Notes under the pieces: model-generated
The model's database searches: none
What the model was told of the DNA's origin: nothing
The model's input: the letters and a program-made list of their open reading frames with translations, nothing else
In this document: positions 8,426-17,347 of the stretch, in pieces
Layout of the letters: each line of letters starts with the position of its first letter
Numbering within the stretch: position 1 is the stretch's first letter
Source: Ornithinibacillus xuwenensis
GTDB lineage: Bacteria; Bacillota; Bacilli; Bacillales; Amphibacillaceae
NCBI RefSeq assembly: GCF_039614845.1
Contig: NZ_JBDIML010000001.1
Coordinates: 956,079-1,020,078 of the forward strand
Direction of reading: 5' to 3'
DNA: 64,000 nt
Program-made: the position numbers and the translations under genes

Positions 8426-10216
8426 TTATAACGAAATAAACTCTTCTACATCCTTCACACAAAGTGCAATGGCATCTTCCCAGAAGTCTGGCTTAGTCAG
8501 GTCAACATTTAAATGCTTCTTAGCGAGGTCTTCTACATCCATGCGACCAGTGTCTCGTAATAATGCTATATAGTCATCTTCAAAACTCTTATCACTCTTT
8601 TGTGCATGTGCATAGATTCCTAAACTAAACAGATAACCGAAAGTATATGGGAAGTTGTAGAATGGTGTACCTGTTATATGGAAGTGTAGTTTTGATGACC
8701 AGAAATTTGGATCATACTCTTCTAGTGCATCACAGTACGCTTCCTTCTGAGCCTCTAACATTAATTCATTTAAACGATTTACAGATACCATTCCTTGTTT
8801 TCTTTCTTCATAAAATCTAGTTTCAAACAAGAATCTTGCATGGATATTCATAAAGAAAGCAATACTGCGTTGTACTTTGTCCTCTAGCAATTCTCTTTTT
8901 TCTTCTTTACTTTCTGCACTCTTAACGGACGCATCTGCAACAATCATTTCAGCGAAGGTTGAAGCCGTTTCTGCTACATTCATTGCATAGCCTTGATTTA
9001 ATCCATGAATATCATTCATAACATGCTGATGATAGGCATGACCTAATTCATGGGCAAGTGTTGAGATATTCGATGAAGTTCCAGAATACGTCATAAACAC
9101 ACGTGTTTGTTCACTATCTGGGAAGCTTGTACAGAATCCACCTGGGCGTTTTCCAGCGCGATCTTCCGCTTCAATCCATCGTTTCTCAAAAGCATTCTTA
9201 GAAAAGTCAGCCATTTTGGGACTAAACTCAGCAAAATGCTTTAAGATGAAATTTGCTCCATCTGTATAGGAAGATGTCTTCACTGAATTCGATAAAGGTG
9301 CACCAATATCGTATATGCTTAGCTTGTCTTTTCCAAGAAGCTCTGCTTTTTTATTTAGATAATTAACGAAATGCTTCTTGTTATTTGTAATAGCATTCCA
9401 CATTGCATCTAATGTCTCTTGTTTCATACGATTAATTGAAAGTGGTTCCTTTAGTACATTATCCCAACCACGATGTTTATATTTTTGGATGCGGAATCCC
9501 GCTAGATGATTTAATGTCTGACTAAACAAATCTGCATTACTTTCCCAAGCCTTGCTAATTTGTTGAAATACATGCTTACGAAATTCGGGATCAGGATTAC
9601 TTAATTTATTTGCTGCTTGTCCTACCGAATACGATTTTACTTCGCCATCCTCTTCGATGTCGACCGACATATTTCCTACAATCGTTTCATACATTTGCCC
9701 CCATGCATGGTAACCATCTACTGCAAGGTCATTTATTAGCACTTCTTGTTCTGATGTTAGTAATTCCTTAGCTGCCTCTCTTGTTTCATTTAATACAAAT
9801 GAAACCTCTTGTAAGGAATCATGTTGTAACACATTCTTCCATGCTTCATCTGGTATGGATGCAAGCTTTTGATTTAATACGGTACGAATACCACCCATTT
9901 TCGCTCCTAATGCCGTACGTTTCCCAACTAATAGTTTAGCATTTGCGTCTTTTACATTCTGTGCACTCAAGCAGCTTATAAAAGCAAATGATTCACGTAG
10001 TTTTTTCATCGCAGTTTCTAGTTGCGTCACAATGTTAGATAGCGTAGACATATTATTTTCTATATCATTTGGATCAAAATCTTGTACAGATGTAGATAAT
10101 TCTTCCATTCTAGATTGTACATCTTCTAAATAAGTTTGAAACTCATTTGAATCGCTTCCTCCTGGAAATATCACATCCAAATCCCAAGTTTTCTCGTATT
10201 CTCTCGTGTATTGCAT
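8426..10216 (-). CDS. M3-family oligoendopeptidase (PepF type)
   Basis: A cytoplasmic zinc metallopeptidase that degrades short peptides. The catalytic motif HELGHAYHQH (HExxH) is near residue 390, with the downstream MNVAETASTFAEMIV helix carrying the third zinc ligand Glu. The 596-aa length is typical of PepF/oligoendopeptidase F. The ATG start is preceded by AAGGAGAG. It is a single gene between the TPP leader and the amidase terminator. Confidence 0.93.
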   Translation of the reverse strand: MQYTREYEKTWDLDVIFPGGSDSNEFQTYLEDVQSRMEELSTSVQDFDPNDIENNMSTLSNIVTQLETAMKKLRESFAFISCLSAQNVKDANAKLLVGKRTALGAKMGGIRTVLNQKLASIPDEAWKNVLQHDSLQEVSFVLNETREAAKELLTSEQEVLINDLAVDGYHAWGQMYETIVGNMSVDIEEDGEVKSYSVGQAANKLSNPDPEFRKHVFQQISKAWESNADLFSQTLNHLAGFRIQKYKHRGWDNVLKEPLSINRMKQETLDAMWNAITNNKKHFVNYLNKKAELLGKDKLSIYDIGAPLSNSVKTSSYTDGANFILKHFAEFSPKMADFSKNAFEKRWIEAEDRAGKRPGGFCTSFPDSEQTRVFMTYSGTSSNISTLAHELGHAYHQHVMNDIHGLNQGYAMNVAETASTFAEMIVADASVKSAESKEEKRELLEDKVQRSIAFFMNIHARFLFETRFYEERKQGMVSVNRLNELMLEAQKEAYCDALEEYDPNFWSSKLHFHITGTPFYNFPYTFGYLFSLGIYAHAQKSDKSFEDDYIALLRDTGRMDVEDLAKKHLNVDLTKPDFWEDAIALCVKDVEEFISL

Positions 10217-10342
10217 CTAATCTCTCCTTAATTTTTTATAGTTAGAATTATTTCTATATTAACAATAAGTTTAACATTTTTCACTAGATATATTTGGAAT
10301 TCCGAAATATTTTTTTCTCGAAATATTATTTATCCGAAATAA

Positions 10343-10374
10343 ATCCCTCCTCATTCGGAATGAGGAGGGAACTT
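10343..10374 (-). terminator. Terminator downstream of the amidase gene
   Basis: A 12-bp stem, CCCTCCTCATTC with GAATGAGGAGGG, with an almost closed loop, then a T-rich tail on the minus strand, just past the amidase stop codon. Confidence 0.75.
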
Positions 10375-10377
10375 ATT

Positions 10378-11820
10378 TTAACTCGTTGTAATGGTTGCAC
10401 CAGTATTAGGATGCGCATAGATTTGTACCCTACCGAAATCTCTTGTTTCTATAATATATACATGTGCCTGAGTAGTACCTAATACTTTATAGGATAATCC
10501 ACCAAATTTTGCTGGATTTAAAAATCCCTTTTCATTTCCTTTAACAGGTTCAACATCTAATGGATAAACGCGCCAGGAATTTTCAGTAGCTGGCAAGTTT
10601 AATATTCTTTGATCAGTTGTAGCTTGAGAATCTGTAGTTTCCGTTCGGTTATCATCATCACGGATACTAGCCCCTGTACTAGGATGTGCATAGATTTGTA
10701 CCCTGCCAAAATCACTTGTTTGTATGACGTAAACATGTGCCTGTGTTCTTCCTAGAATTTCATAGGTTAAGCCACCAAACTTAGCCGGATTAAGGAATCC
10801 TTTTTCATTTCCTTTAGTCGGTGTAACACCTAATGGATATACTCTCCAAGAATTTTCACTTGCAGGTAAGTGTAAATGCTTTCCTGTTGAACTATCTGTG
10901 GTCGGACTGTTCGGAGTCTCAATATTATTATTCGATTGTTGACTACTGCTTCGATTAATAGTAGCACCTGTACTGGAGTGACCATATATTTGCACGCTTC
11001 CAAAATCCTTTGTTTCAATGATATAAACATGTGGAGTTGTTCTTCCTAATACCTCATAGGTTAATCCACCAAATTTTGCTGGGTTTAGGAAACCAACTTC
11101 ATTCCCCTTTGTTGGTGCTACATCTAAGGGGTATACCCTCCATGAATTTGCAGATGCTGGCAAGTGAATATATTCACCCGTTTTTCCACCTGGTTCACTA
11201 TCCGTTTGGTTAGGACTAGGGTTTACTGGCATTTCAACATGTTCAAAGTCACCTGAAGGATTTCGATACGAATAACCAGAAAACTCACAAAACGCCTTCA
11301 CAACTGCTTCCGCATATACGAGGTGTTTTTCTCGTAATTGTTGTACATCGTCTCCAGGTGAATCCGCAAAGCCGTATTCGATAATATTTGTTACAACCGT
11401 TCCGGTATCGCGAATCATAAAATAATAATCTTGATTCGGGTTACCTGGTAATGTTCTTGTAAAAACACGGCGAACATTTTGACCTGCTCTACGAATTTCT
11501 GAAGCTATTTCTTCTGCCATTGCCTTACCATCATAAATAGAATGAATCACTTCTGCACCATCTCCACCACCTGCATTTAGATGATTCGAGTGGCAATATT
11601 TTGCACCGCTTTCCCTTACAATTCTAGTACGTTGTTCGGGAGATAAGGTTCGGTCAGTAGTTCTAGTAATGGCTACAGGAACACCTAACTCTTTATATCT
11701 TTCATATTGATATAAAGAAATTTTTAATGCTAAGTCCTTTTCCTTCCAAAATCGATTGGTGCCACCTCCGGGGTCATTACCTCCATGTCCAGGATCAATG
11801 ATTAAGATCGATCTTACCAT
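10378..11820 (-). CDS. N-acetylmuramoyl-L-alanine amidase, endolysin-like, with triple C-terminal repeat
   Basis: An Amidase_3 catalytic domain occupies residues 1-185: IDPGHGGNDPG with the first zinc His, SNHLNAGGGDGAE with the second, and EYGFADSPGD near 165. There is no signal peptide, as in holin-dependent endolysins. The C-terminus holds three repeats of about 69 aa (near 220-288, 318-386 and 409-477), each starting LPA.ENSWRVYPL and containing NPAKFGGL and HVYIIET, separated by Ser/Thr/Asn-rich linkers. The repeats are probably cell-wall-binding modules. The start is ATG with SD AAAGGAGAGG. Its start overlaps the holin gene by 26 bp. No other phage genes are near. Confidence 0.9.
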   Translation of the reverse strand: MVRSILIIDPGHGGNDPGGGTNRFWKEKDLALKISLYQYERYKELGVPVAITRTTDRTLSPEQRTRIVRESGAKYCHSNHLNAGGGDGAEVIHSIYDGKAMAEEIASEIRRAGQNVRRVFTRTLPGNPNQDYYFMIRDTGTVVTNIIEYGFADSPGDDVQQLREKHLVYAEAVVKAFCEFSGYSYRNPSGDFEHVEMPVNPSPNQTDSEPGGKTGEYIHLPASANSWRVYPLDVAPTKGNEVGFLNPAKFGGLTYEVLGRTTPHVYIIETKDFGSVQIYGHSSTGATINRSSSQQSNNNIETPNSPTTDSSTGKHLHLPASENSWRVYPLGVTPTKGNEKGFLNPAKFGGLTYEILGRTQAHVYVIQTSDFGRVQIYAHPSTGASIRDDDNRTETTDSQATTDQRILNLPATENSWRVYPLDVEPVKGNEKGFLNPAKFGGLSYKVLGTTQAHVYIIETRDFGRVQIYAHPNTGATITTS

Positions 11821-12070
11821 TTGTTTTCCTCTCCTTTACCTTAATTAATCCCTTTTCTCGTAATGTCTCCCTCTGTTCTTTACCTCTCTTTGTTATATAG
11901 TTATTTTTAAACCAGGCAATTAGTGCAGTAATTGTAGTAAAAAGTGAAGCAATTAACTGTTCTACTGTTTCACTATCAATCGGAAGTGGCGACTTTCCAA
12001 AAATAACAAGTATTTGGTTCATAAGTGCTAAAAACAAAACTGATGTGCGAATTACTGTACCTTTATCCAC
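11795..12070 (-). CDS. Phage-type holin (SPP1 holin-like)
   Basis: A 91-aa protein with two hydrophobic segments (about residues 8-25 and 38-55) and a strongly basic C-terminus. The pattern MDKGTVIRTSVLFLALMNQ followed by FTTITALIAWFKNNYIT matches SPP1-type holins, which open the membrane for an endolysin. The start is GTG, with a near-perfect SD AAAGGAGGTGAAA. The gene overlaps the amidase downstream, the classical holin-endolysin arrangement. Confidence 0.85.
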   Translation of the reverse strand: MDKGTVIRTSVLFLALMNQILVIFGKSPLPIDSETVEQLIASLFTTITALIAWFKNNYITKRGKEQRETLREKGLIKVKERKTNGKIDLNH

Positions 12071-12074
12071 CCTT

Positions 12075-12146
12075 TCACCTCCTTTTTTGTTCTACGGTAT
12101 TATCTTCAACTAATACTTCTACGGGAACGGTGTATACCCATTTCAC
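12075..12146 (-). CDS. Possible 23-codon peptide ahead of the holin
   Basis: A short frame beginning GTG AAA TGG encodes a peptide starting MKWVYTVPVEVLVED. AGGAG lies about eight bases upstream; an ATG six bases earlier is too close to it. The frame ends inside the holin SD, so it would be translationally coupled to the holin. It could be a small phage-cassette gene or chance. No family is recognised. Confidence 0.35.
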   Translation of the reverse strand: MKWVYTVPVEVLVEDNTVEQKRR

Positions 12147-12254
12147 GTTCATCACTCCTATAATCGTATAATTTATTCATTACGGAGCGAAACTAGCATT
12201 ACTATTCTATTAGCAGCATATATTCTTAATTAATAATATTTTAATTAAAGAGTC

Positions 12255-12300
12255 TTGACTTAAGTTAATTATCAATATATACTTAGTAACATAAAGTAAC
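12255..12300 (+). promoter_or_regulatory. SigA-type promoter and candidate operator for the yceI gene
   Basis: TTGACT (12255-12260), a 17-bp spacer and TATACT (12278-12283) form a strong vegetative promoter. Just downstream, AGTAAC occurs twice as a direct repeat within ACTTAGTAACATAAAGTAAC, at the expected transcription start. This is a plausible repressor site. Confidence 0.65.
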
Positions 12301-12338
12301 TAAAGTATTAAATATTATTTTTGGAGGGGATTATTAAC

Positions 12339-12872
12339 ATGACGAAAGCAGTATGGGCAGTAGATAAAGGACATAGTTCATTGGAATTTACTGTAAAACA
12401 CATGATGATGTCTAAAGTTAAAGGGGTATTCACTGAGTTTGATGCTACAGTGGAAGCTGATGTTAATGACTTAACTGACGCAAAAATTGAGTTTACAGTG
12501 GATCTAAGTAGTATTGATACACGTAAAGAGGACCGAGATAATCATCTGCGTTCTGCGGATTTCTTCGATGTGGAGAACTATCCTAACATGACATTTGTAG
12601 CAACCAATATCAAGAAAACAGATGAGAACGAATATGATGTAACTGGTGATTTATCTATTCATGGGGTTACAAAACCAGTAACTTTTGAAGTCACTGTGGA
12701 AGGCGTACACAAGGATCCATGGGGTAATGAAGTAGCAGGATTTAGCGGAGAAGGTAAACTAAACCGTAAGGAATTTGGTTTAGTATGGAACGCTGCACTT
12801 GAAACTGGTGGAGTACTTGTTGGGGAAGATGTTAAAATTAACATTGAATTAGAAGCTCATAAACAAGCATAA
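12339..12872 (+). CDS. YceI-family protein (isoprenoid-binding lipocalin-like)
   Basis: A 177-aa YceI-fold beta-barrel protein, a family known to bind polyisoprenoids or ubiquinone-like lipids in other bacteria. Family marks are WAVDKGHSSLEFTVKHMMMSKVKGVFTEF at the N-terminus, RDNHLRSADFFDVENYPNMTF in the middle and FGLVWNA near the end. There is no signal peptide, so it is probably cytoplasmic. The start is ATG 12339 after GGAGGGGA; an in-frame TTG at 12321 lies inside the SD region and is not used. It is monocistronic, with its own promoter and terminator. Confidence 0.93.
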   Translation: MTKAVWAVDKGHSSLEFTVKHMMMSKVKGVFTEFDATVEADVNDLTDAKIEFTVDLSSIDTRKEDRDNHLRSADFFDVENYPNMTFVATNIKKTDENEYDVTGDLSIHGVTKPVTFEVTVEGVHKDPWGNEVAGFSGEGKLNRKEFGLVWNAALETGGVLVGEDVKINIELEAHKQA

Positions 12873-12877
12873 AGGTT

Positions 12878-12907
12878 AAAAAGCGTCCTAACGGGCGCTT
12901 TTTTAGC
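12878..12907 (+). terminator. Terminator after yceI
   Basis: Stem AAAAGCGTCC / GGGCGCTTTT with loop TAAC and a T-run. It lies between convergent genes and can also act for the minus-strand VanW gene. Confidence 0.75.
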
Positions 12908-12914
12908 ATTCATT

Positions 12915-13778
12915 TCAATTATTTTTCACCTCTACAGAATCAGAGGAAAAAATGCGTACGATCATTTTTCCATCTAAAGCTTTAGCACGGATCAAAACAG
13001 GGTGACTGTATTCATTTTTAAATACAAAATCTGGTCCCCACCAACTGACAGTCGCATCTTTACCTGGTGGAACATAGGGTACATTCCTACTATGAGAGTA
13101 GCGTTCTACAATTTTAATCCCATCAATCGAAACAGCATTGAATAATGTAGATGAAACTTGGCAGATTCCACCTCCAATATCCTCTGAGAGCTCTCCCCTG
13201 ACTATAACTGGAGCACGTTTATATCCTCTCTCTTTTGTTCGTTTTCCTACAGCCTTATTAAACGAAAAACTTTCCCCAGGGAACACAACTTGATTATTAA
13301 TGGCATCAGCTGCCAATTGGATATTATGTGCTCGCTCTTTATTACTTGTACGGTAGTAGGTTAAATAATGCCCCAATTCATTGGTTCGGATGTCGGATAA
13401 TAATTCACTATCTACTCTCGGATAGACAGCCTTCTTGGGTAATTTCATTTCAAATGTAACATCACTATAAAAAAACGCATAAAAAAACCGTAAAAAGCCC
13501 TCACGATCCAACGTTTCCCCCTTTTTCTCAGGGACTATTGTCCAAGAGTCATCTAAAGTGGCATTTACCCCAGGTTCGTAAACCTGTTCCTCAATTCGAT
13601 TAAGCAATAACCGCAATTTCTCTTGATCAATAAATCCAGAATCTATGTAATGTAAGGAAAAATGTTCTCGAATAATAGTTTCATTTACATTGTCATCGGT
13701 GATAATGAGTTCATTAGCAAAAGCAACATCTGTTGATAGTAATAATAATAAAAATAAGAATAGAATAGTCCTTTTCAT
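12915..13778 (-). CDS. VanW-family exported protein
   Basis: A 287-aa protein with a clear signal peptide (MKRTILFLFLLLLLSTDVAFA, cleavage after AFA). The VanW domain lies near residues 150-250 with NIQLAADAINNQVVFPGESFSFN, GYKRAPVIVRGELSEDIGGGICQVSSTLFNA and YSHSRNVPYVPPGKDATV. The family occurs widely in spore formers and in some vancomycin clusters; its biochemical role is not established. A peptidoglycan-related task at the cell surface is inference. No van genes are nearby. Confidence 0.9.
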   Translation of the reverse strand: MKRTILFLFLLLLLSTDVAFANELIITDDNVNETIIREHFSLHYIDSGFIDQEKLRLLLNRIEEQVYEPGVNATLDDSWTIVPEKKGETLDREGFLRFFYAFFYSDVTFEMKLPKKAVYPRVDSELLSDIRTNELGHYLTYYRTSNKERAHNIQLAADAINNQVVFPGESFSFNKAVGKRTKERGYKRAPVIVRGELSEDIGGGICQVSSTLFNAVSIDGIKIVERYSHSRNVPYVPPGKDATVSWWGPDFVFKNEYSHPVLIRAKALDGKMIVRIFSSDSVEVKNN

Positions 13779-13830
13779 ACGCTATCCCTCCTTATCTTAT
13801 TATTAGAAAAAGCCAGCATTTCATGTATAC

Positions 13831-13867
13831 AAAAACCACCTCACTATTTAAGTAAGGTGGTTTTTAT
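13831..13867 (-). terminator. Terminator between small ORF and vanW
   Basis: Inverted repeat AAAAACCACCT (13831-13841) with AGGTGGTTTTT (13855-13865). On the minus strand it comes immediately after the stop codon of the 32-codon ORF. Confidence 0.7.
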
Positions 13868-13965
13868 CATCTAAAATCTCGTTTATTTTCTAGGCTTCTA
13901 CATACGATCATATATCCTATAAGAGAAGCCATTCCCGTTACCATCCAATAGAGCATCCTTCTCAT
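13867..13965 (-). CDS. Small single-TM protein of unknown function
   Basis: A 32-codon ORF starting MRRMLYWMVTGMASLIGYM, with one hydrophobic helix and a charged tail. GAGAGGTG lies nine bases before ATG 13965. A strong terminator begins directly after its stop, which favours a real gene of the short membrane-peptide type common in Bacillaceae. Family not recognised. Confidence 0.5.
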   Translation of the reverse strand: MRRMLYWMVTGMASLIGYMIVCRSLENKRDFR

Positions 13966-13992
13966 GACATACAACACCTCTCTATATGTTAG

Positions 13993-15204
13993 CTAAAATG
14001 GACGAACCTTTCCTTTTTTCAAAAAGAGCTTCGGGCCGCCAAGCAAAAATAAATATCGATCATCCACTACTTTCTTCATGGCTGCAGCTGTTTTACCAAA
14101 TAACTTAGTTCCAGAAAAAATAGTCCCCATTCCATCTGTTACTCCTAGACTCGCAACTGTTCCCTTATCACTGAATACAAAATCCTCCAGTGGTTCTTGA
14201 TTTAGAAGTGCTTTTATATTATTACCACATGTAGATGCATGCTGCATTGCTGCTTGTGCAGTTGGTGGATATGGTCTATTTTCTACCTTATTCATGACCC
14301 AAGCGCAATCTCCAAGAATGAATATATTTTCATAACCAGGTGCTCGTAAATCACTATTAACCGTTACTTTACCTTTTGTTAGTTCAAATCCAGACTTACC
14401 AAGGATAGAATTTCCTGTTACCCCTCCAGTCCAGACTATTGTACCGGCCTTGATTAATTCATTATCATCGCCAACAAAAAAACCTTCTTCTGTACACTTC
14501 TTAATCCTTGCACCTTCTCGTATCTCTGCACCACGTTCTTGTAGGGACTTTCTAGCATAAGCGACTAAGTTCTTATCAAATCCAGGTAATATAGTTGGAG
14601 ATGCTTCTACATTAATAATTTTTGCTTTTCCTCTATCAATATCATATTTTCTACAAAGTTTCGGTACTTTTTCCACTAATTCTCCAACAAATTCGATACC
14701 AGTAAATCCGCCCCCGCCTACTAATATGGTAAGACTTGATTCGTCTGCATCTGGATCATTTTTATACTTCGCAAACTGGTACTCCATATGTTCACGGATT
14801 AGCTGACAGGATTCAAAATTTTCGATGAAAAAGGCATGTTCTTGCATACCCTCAATACCAAAAGTATTCGTTTCATAGCCTAAAGAAATTACCAAATAAT
14901 CATAGGTTAATTCACTATTTTCCAACACAATACGATTTTCATCTTTTACAATTTCTACGACCGTATCGTAGATTAAACGAACTCGATTAGGACTAATAAT
15001 ATCACTAATCATAATTCTTGCTTGGTTTTGATTGATTGTTCCTGCCGCAACCTCATGTAACCAAGTGGTTTGATAATGATAGTTATGTTTATTGACTAGA
15101 ATTATTTCTGCTTCTTCAGGAGAAAGATTTTTCATCAATTTTTTCGTTGTCATCATGCCCGCATAACCAGCACCTAGCACAACGATTCTAGGCTTTGTAC
15201 TCAT
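13993..15204 (-). CDS. Type II NADH dehydrogenase (NDH-2-like FAD oxidoreductase)
   Basis: A membrane-peripheral flavoenzyme that passes electrons from NADH to menaquinone without proton pumping. It shows the FAD-binding Rossmann motif IVVLGAGYAGMMT at the N-terminus, the NAD-binding motif LTILVGGGGFTGIEFVGEL near residue 165, and the GYENIFILGDCAW FAD motif near 295. The length, about 403 aa, fits YumB/YutJ-like proteins. ATG 15204 is chosen because it places the FAD motif at the usual position; an upstream TTG lacks an SD. It would feed the QoxABCD oxidase encoded elsewhere in this window. Confidence 0.88.
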   Translation of the reverse strand: MSTKPRIVVLGAGYAGMMTTKKLMKNLSPEEAEIILVNKHNYHYQTTWLHEVAAGTINQNQARIMISDIISPNRVRLIYDTVVEIVKDENRIVLENSELTYDYLVISLGYETNTFGIEGMQEHAFFIENFESCQLIREHMEYQFAKYKNDPDADESSLTILVGGGGFTGIEFVGELVEKVPKLCRKYDIDRGKAKIINVEASPTILPGFDKNLVAYARKSLQERGAEIREGARIKKCTEEGFFVGDDNELIKAGTIVWTGGVTGNSILGKSGFELTKGKVTVNSDLRAPGYENIFILGDCAWVMNKVENRPYPPTAQAAMQHASTCGNNIKALLNQEPLEDFVFSDKGTVASLGVTDGMGTIFSGTKLFGKTAAAMKKVVDDRYLFLLGGPKLFLKKGKVRPF

Positions 15205-15320
15205 GAATCGATTCACCCTTTTCACCAATTTAAAATCGTTTATTTACAGTTCCCATCACTAAAGATTACTCTATATAGTATTATGCATAAAGCGAAACTT
15301 CATTCCGCGTCAGATTTCTT

Positions 15321-15452
15321 TCATATCTCAATGAAGATTAATTGACGGATAGTTTTTTCTTTCTGTTCTCCTAGATAATGACTGTCCGCTATAAGCAAGC
15401 TGTAATTATTTCCATTTAACCCCAAATACACTAATTCAATTAGAAATTTCAT
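15321..15452 (-). CDS. Possible small protein, 43 aa
   Basis: An ORF starting MKFLIELVYLGLNGNNYSL with SD TAGGAG eight bases before ATG 15452. No domain is recognised and no terminator follows. The SD and a compact intergenic location are the only support; the frame extends upstream but those codons lack an SD. Confidence 0.35.
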   Translation of the reverse strand: MKFLIELVYLGLNGNNYSLLIADSHYLGEQKEKTIRQLIFIEI

Positions 15453-15508
15453 CAATAAAACTCCTATTTTGAGTTGGACTAGCATATATATGAATTGGGG
15501 GGATCTTA

Positions 15509-15952
15509 ATGCCAATTGCAAACATCAAAAACCTATCAATTGAAACAGAGCAACGCTTACATGCTGTTATAAAAAAGAAAAAGAAAAAAGATCGCTATGA
15601 ATTCTTACGTAATACCTATTTAATAGCTAGTTTATTGCTATTGTTGGGTTTCTTTGCTTTCCTTAATTTTGCCGAAATTGAAGCAAGCTTTGATCCTTTT
15701 TCTACCTTCGCTAATATAATCGTAAATCCATTCTACTTAATAATTATGGCACTAATTGCGCTTTTTTTTGTTTATCATAATTATTATCAAAAAAAGCTCA
15801 AGAAAGAGAAAGACAAATTAAACGCCGTCAGGATTGAGGTTATTGATTATCTTGATGATTCAAAGAATATGAACTTACAGGAACAGGTAGCATTAATAAA
15901 AAAAGTTATGAAAGAGGAATACGATATTAATCTATATGTAAAAAACAAATAA
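15509..15952 (+). CDS. Two-TM membrane protein, YpbF (DUF2663)-like
   Basis: A 147-aa protein with a Lys-rich N-terminal stretch (KKKKKKDRYEF), two hydrophobic helices (about residues 37-54 and 70-90) and a charged C-terminal helical region. Length, topology and the LNAVRIEVIDYLDDS segment resemble YpbF/DUF2663 proteins of Bacillus, judged from memory. It has a strong SD, GGGGGGAT. The family has no known function. Confidence 0.55.
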   Translation: MPIANIKNLSIETEQRLHAVIKKKKKKDRYEFLRNTYLIASLLLLLGFFAFLNFAEIEASFDPFSTFANIIVNPFYLIIMALIALFFVYHNYYQKKLKKEKDKLNAVRIEVIDYLDDSKNMNLQEQVALIKKVMKEEYDINLYVKNK

Positions 15953-15972
15953 TTGTCTTTAAACGAACAAAA

Positions 15973-16006
15973 GAGAAAACAGAGGTGCTCATACACCTCT
16001 GTTTAA
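15973..16006 (+). terminator. Bidirectional terminator between convergent genes
   Basis: Stem AAACAGAGGTG / CACCTCTGTTT with loop CTCATA, flanked by A- and T-rich runs, placed between the YpbF-like gene and the SpoIID-like gene. Confidence 0.8.
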
Positions 16007-16014
16007 CGAAACTA

Positions 16015-17295
16015 CTACTGATTTATTTTTAATGCTTCACTTGAAATGTCCATAATTGTTGTTCCTGGGTAATAAAACGAAAGTATCTCTCGATAGCTCT
16101 TTCCTTGAACCCCCATAAAATGTGCCCCCCATTGACTCATTCCAACTCCATGACCATAGCCTTTACCTTTCATGGTGTATACGTCACCATTTCTTTCTAA
16201 GGAATCAATTAGATAGCTCTTAAAGATTGTTCCACCAATCATCGGTCGAATTTGATTTAGGTTAACATCGTCAAGCTCAACTTGTTCAAATAACACAAGT
16301 CCTTCAAACAACCGTCTCATAAATGAAATTGTAATAGAACCTTTAACACTTCTACCAGAATCAAGAACGGAACCATTCAATTCAAATTCAGGTATCGATA
16401 ATATTTTGATATCGCCTGGATATCCGTTACGATTTAACCAACTCTTCATCGTTGTTATGATATCTTCATCCTTTTCCTCTAATTTCCCCCACCAATCTTT
16501 CTTTTCGAAATCAATCTGGTCATACTCAATTTGATTTTGGTACAGTGAAAAATCCCAAGGGTTCCTCGGATCGTATGGATCCTTCTTTATTGGAAAATAC
16601 TGCAAGGCATTTCCGCCCCAGACATTCGAATTGTTTTCGGTAATACCACCGTTGCTTGCTGAATAAAAGGTTTCAATTAACCGATTATTATACGTAACAA
16701 CCTCACCCTTCGTTTCTTCAACTGCTTGTGTTGTACCTGTATCCCACTCATACCCACCGTATGCTTGATAGCTAACGGTATCATCAATAATTTGGCCAAG
16801 CTTTGATACCGCATAAGTTCTTGCTGCTAAGGCCTGAGCCTTTAACGTTTCAATTCCCCAAGAAGAAAATACTTCAAATGGGACCACACCTTTTAAATAG
16901 TCCTCAAGAGGTAACTGGTTCATTGGTCTTATTACGTTTTTCCCTTCTACCACAAATTCCATTGCACCTAAGTATGGTCTATCATTCACATAAACAATAT
17001 GCTCATAATCATATGTTTGTGGTACAAGAATTAACCCCCCTCTAATCTCCTGTTTTTTCTCCCCTTTTTGTTTGACATAGAGATTACCGTTCTCTAAAAG
17101 TAATTGATATTTCACTCCTTCTTGGATGCTTAGCGTTGGATCTAGTGTAAAATATTCTCCTTTTATTTCAATGGATAATTCATCCGTTGACCCAACATAA
17201 TTGACTAGCTTAACAGTTACCATATTCTCTGCACTTACAAACGTTGGAATTAATAATAAAACTAGAAAAGTTACTAGAAATGTAATATGTCTCAT
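16015..17295 (-). CDS. SpoIID/LytB-domain exported protein
   Basis: A 426-aa protein with signal peptide MRHITFLVTFLVLLLIPTFVSA. The SpoIID/LytB region (about 105-400) shows LPLEDYLKGVVPFEVFSSWGIETLKAQALAARTYA, SNGGITENNSNVWGG and KGYGHGVGMSQWGA, all typical of the family. SpoIID is a lytic transglycosylase of engulfment, while LytB proteins act as amidase enhancers. The catalytic Glu in PFEV is conserved. The gene is not next to murA or spoIIQ as true spoIID is, so a LytB-like paralogue is more likely. Confidence 0.88.
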   Translation of the reverse strand: MRHITFLVTFLVLLLIPTFVSAENMVTVKLVNYVGSTDELSIEIKGEYFTLDPTLSIQEGVKYQLLLENGNLYVKQKGEKKQEIRGGLILVPQTYDYEHIVYVNDRPYLGAMEFVVEGKNVIRPMNQLPLEDYLKGVVPFEVFSSWGIETLKAQALAARTYAVSKLGQIIDDTVSYQAYGGYEWDTGTTQAVEETKGEVVTYNNRLIETFYSASNGGITENNSNVWGGNALQYFPIKKDPYDPRNPWDFSLYQNQIEYDQIDFEKKDWWGKLEEKDEDIITTMKSWLNRNGYPGDIKILSIPEFELNGSVLDSGRSVKGSITISFMRRLFEGLVLFEQVELDDVNLNQIRPMIGGTIFKSYLIDSLERNGDVYTMKGKGYGHGVGMSQWGAHFMGVQGKSYREILSFYYPGTTIMDISSEALKINQ

Positions 17296-17347
17296 GACTA
17301 TATTTTTTCATGGTATCCTCGGTTTATTCATCCATAAAAAAAATTGA

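Noticed and set aside
10378..12152. Complete prophage
   Set aside because: Only lysis genes are present; no integrase, capsid, tail or att-like repeats are visible and flanking genes are ordinary chromosomal ones.
13993..15228. Longer start for the NDH-2 gene at TTG 15228
   Set aside because: No SD precedes it and the extra eight residues would shift the FAD motif away from the N-terminus usual for the family.
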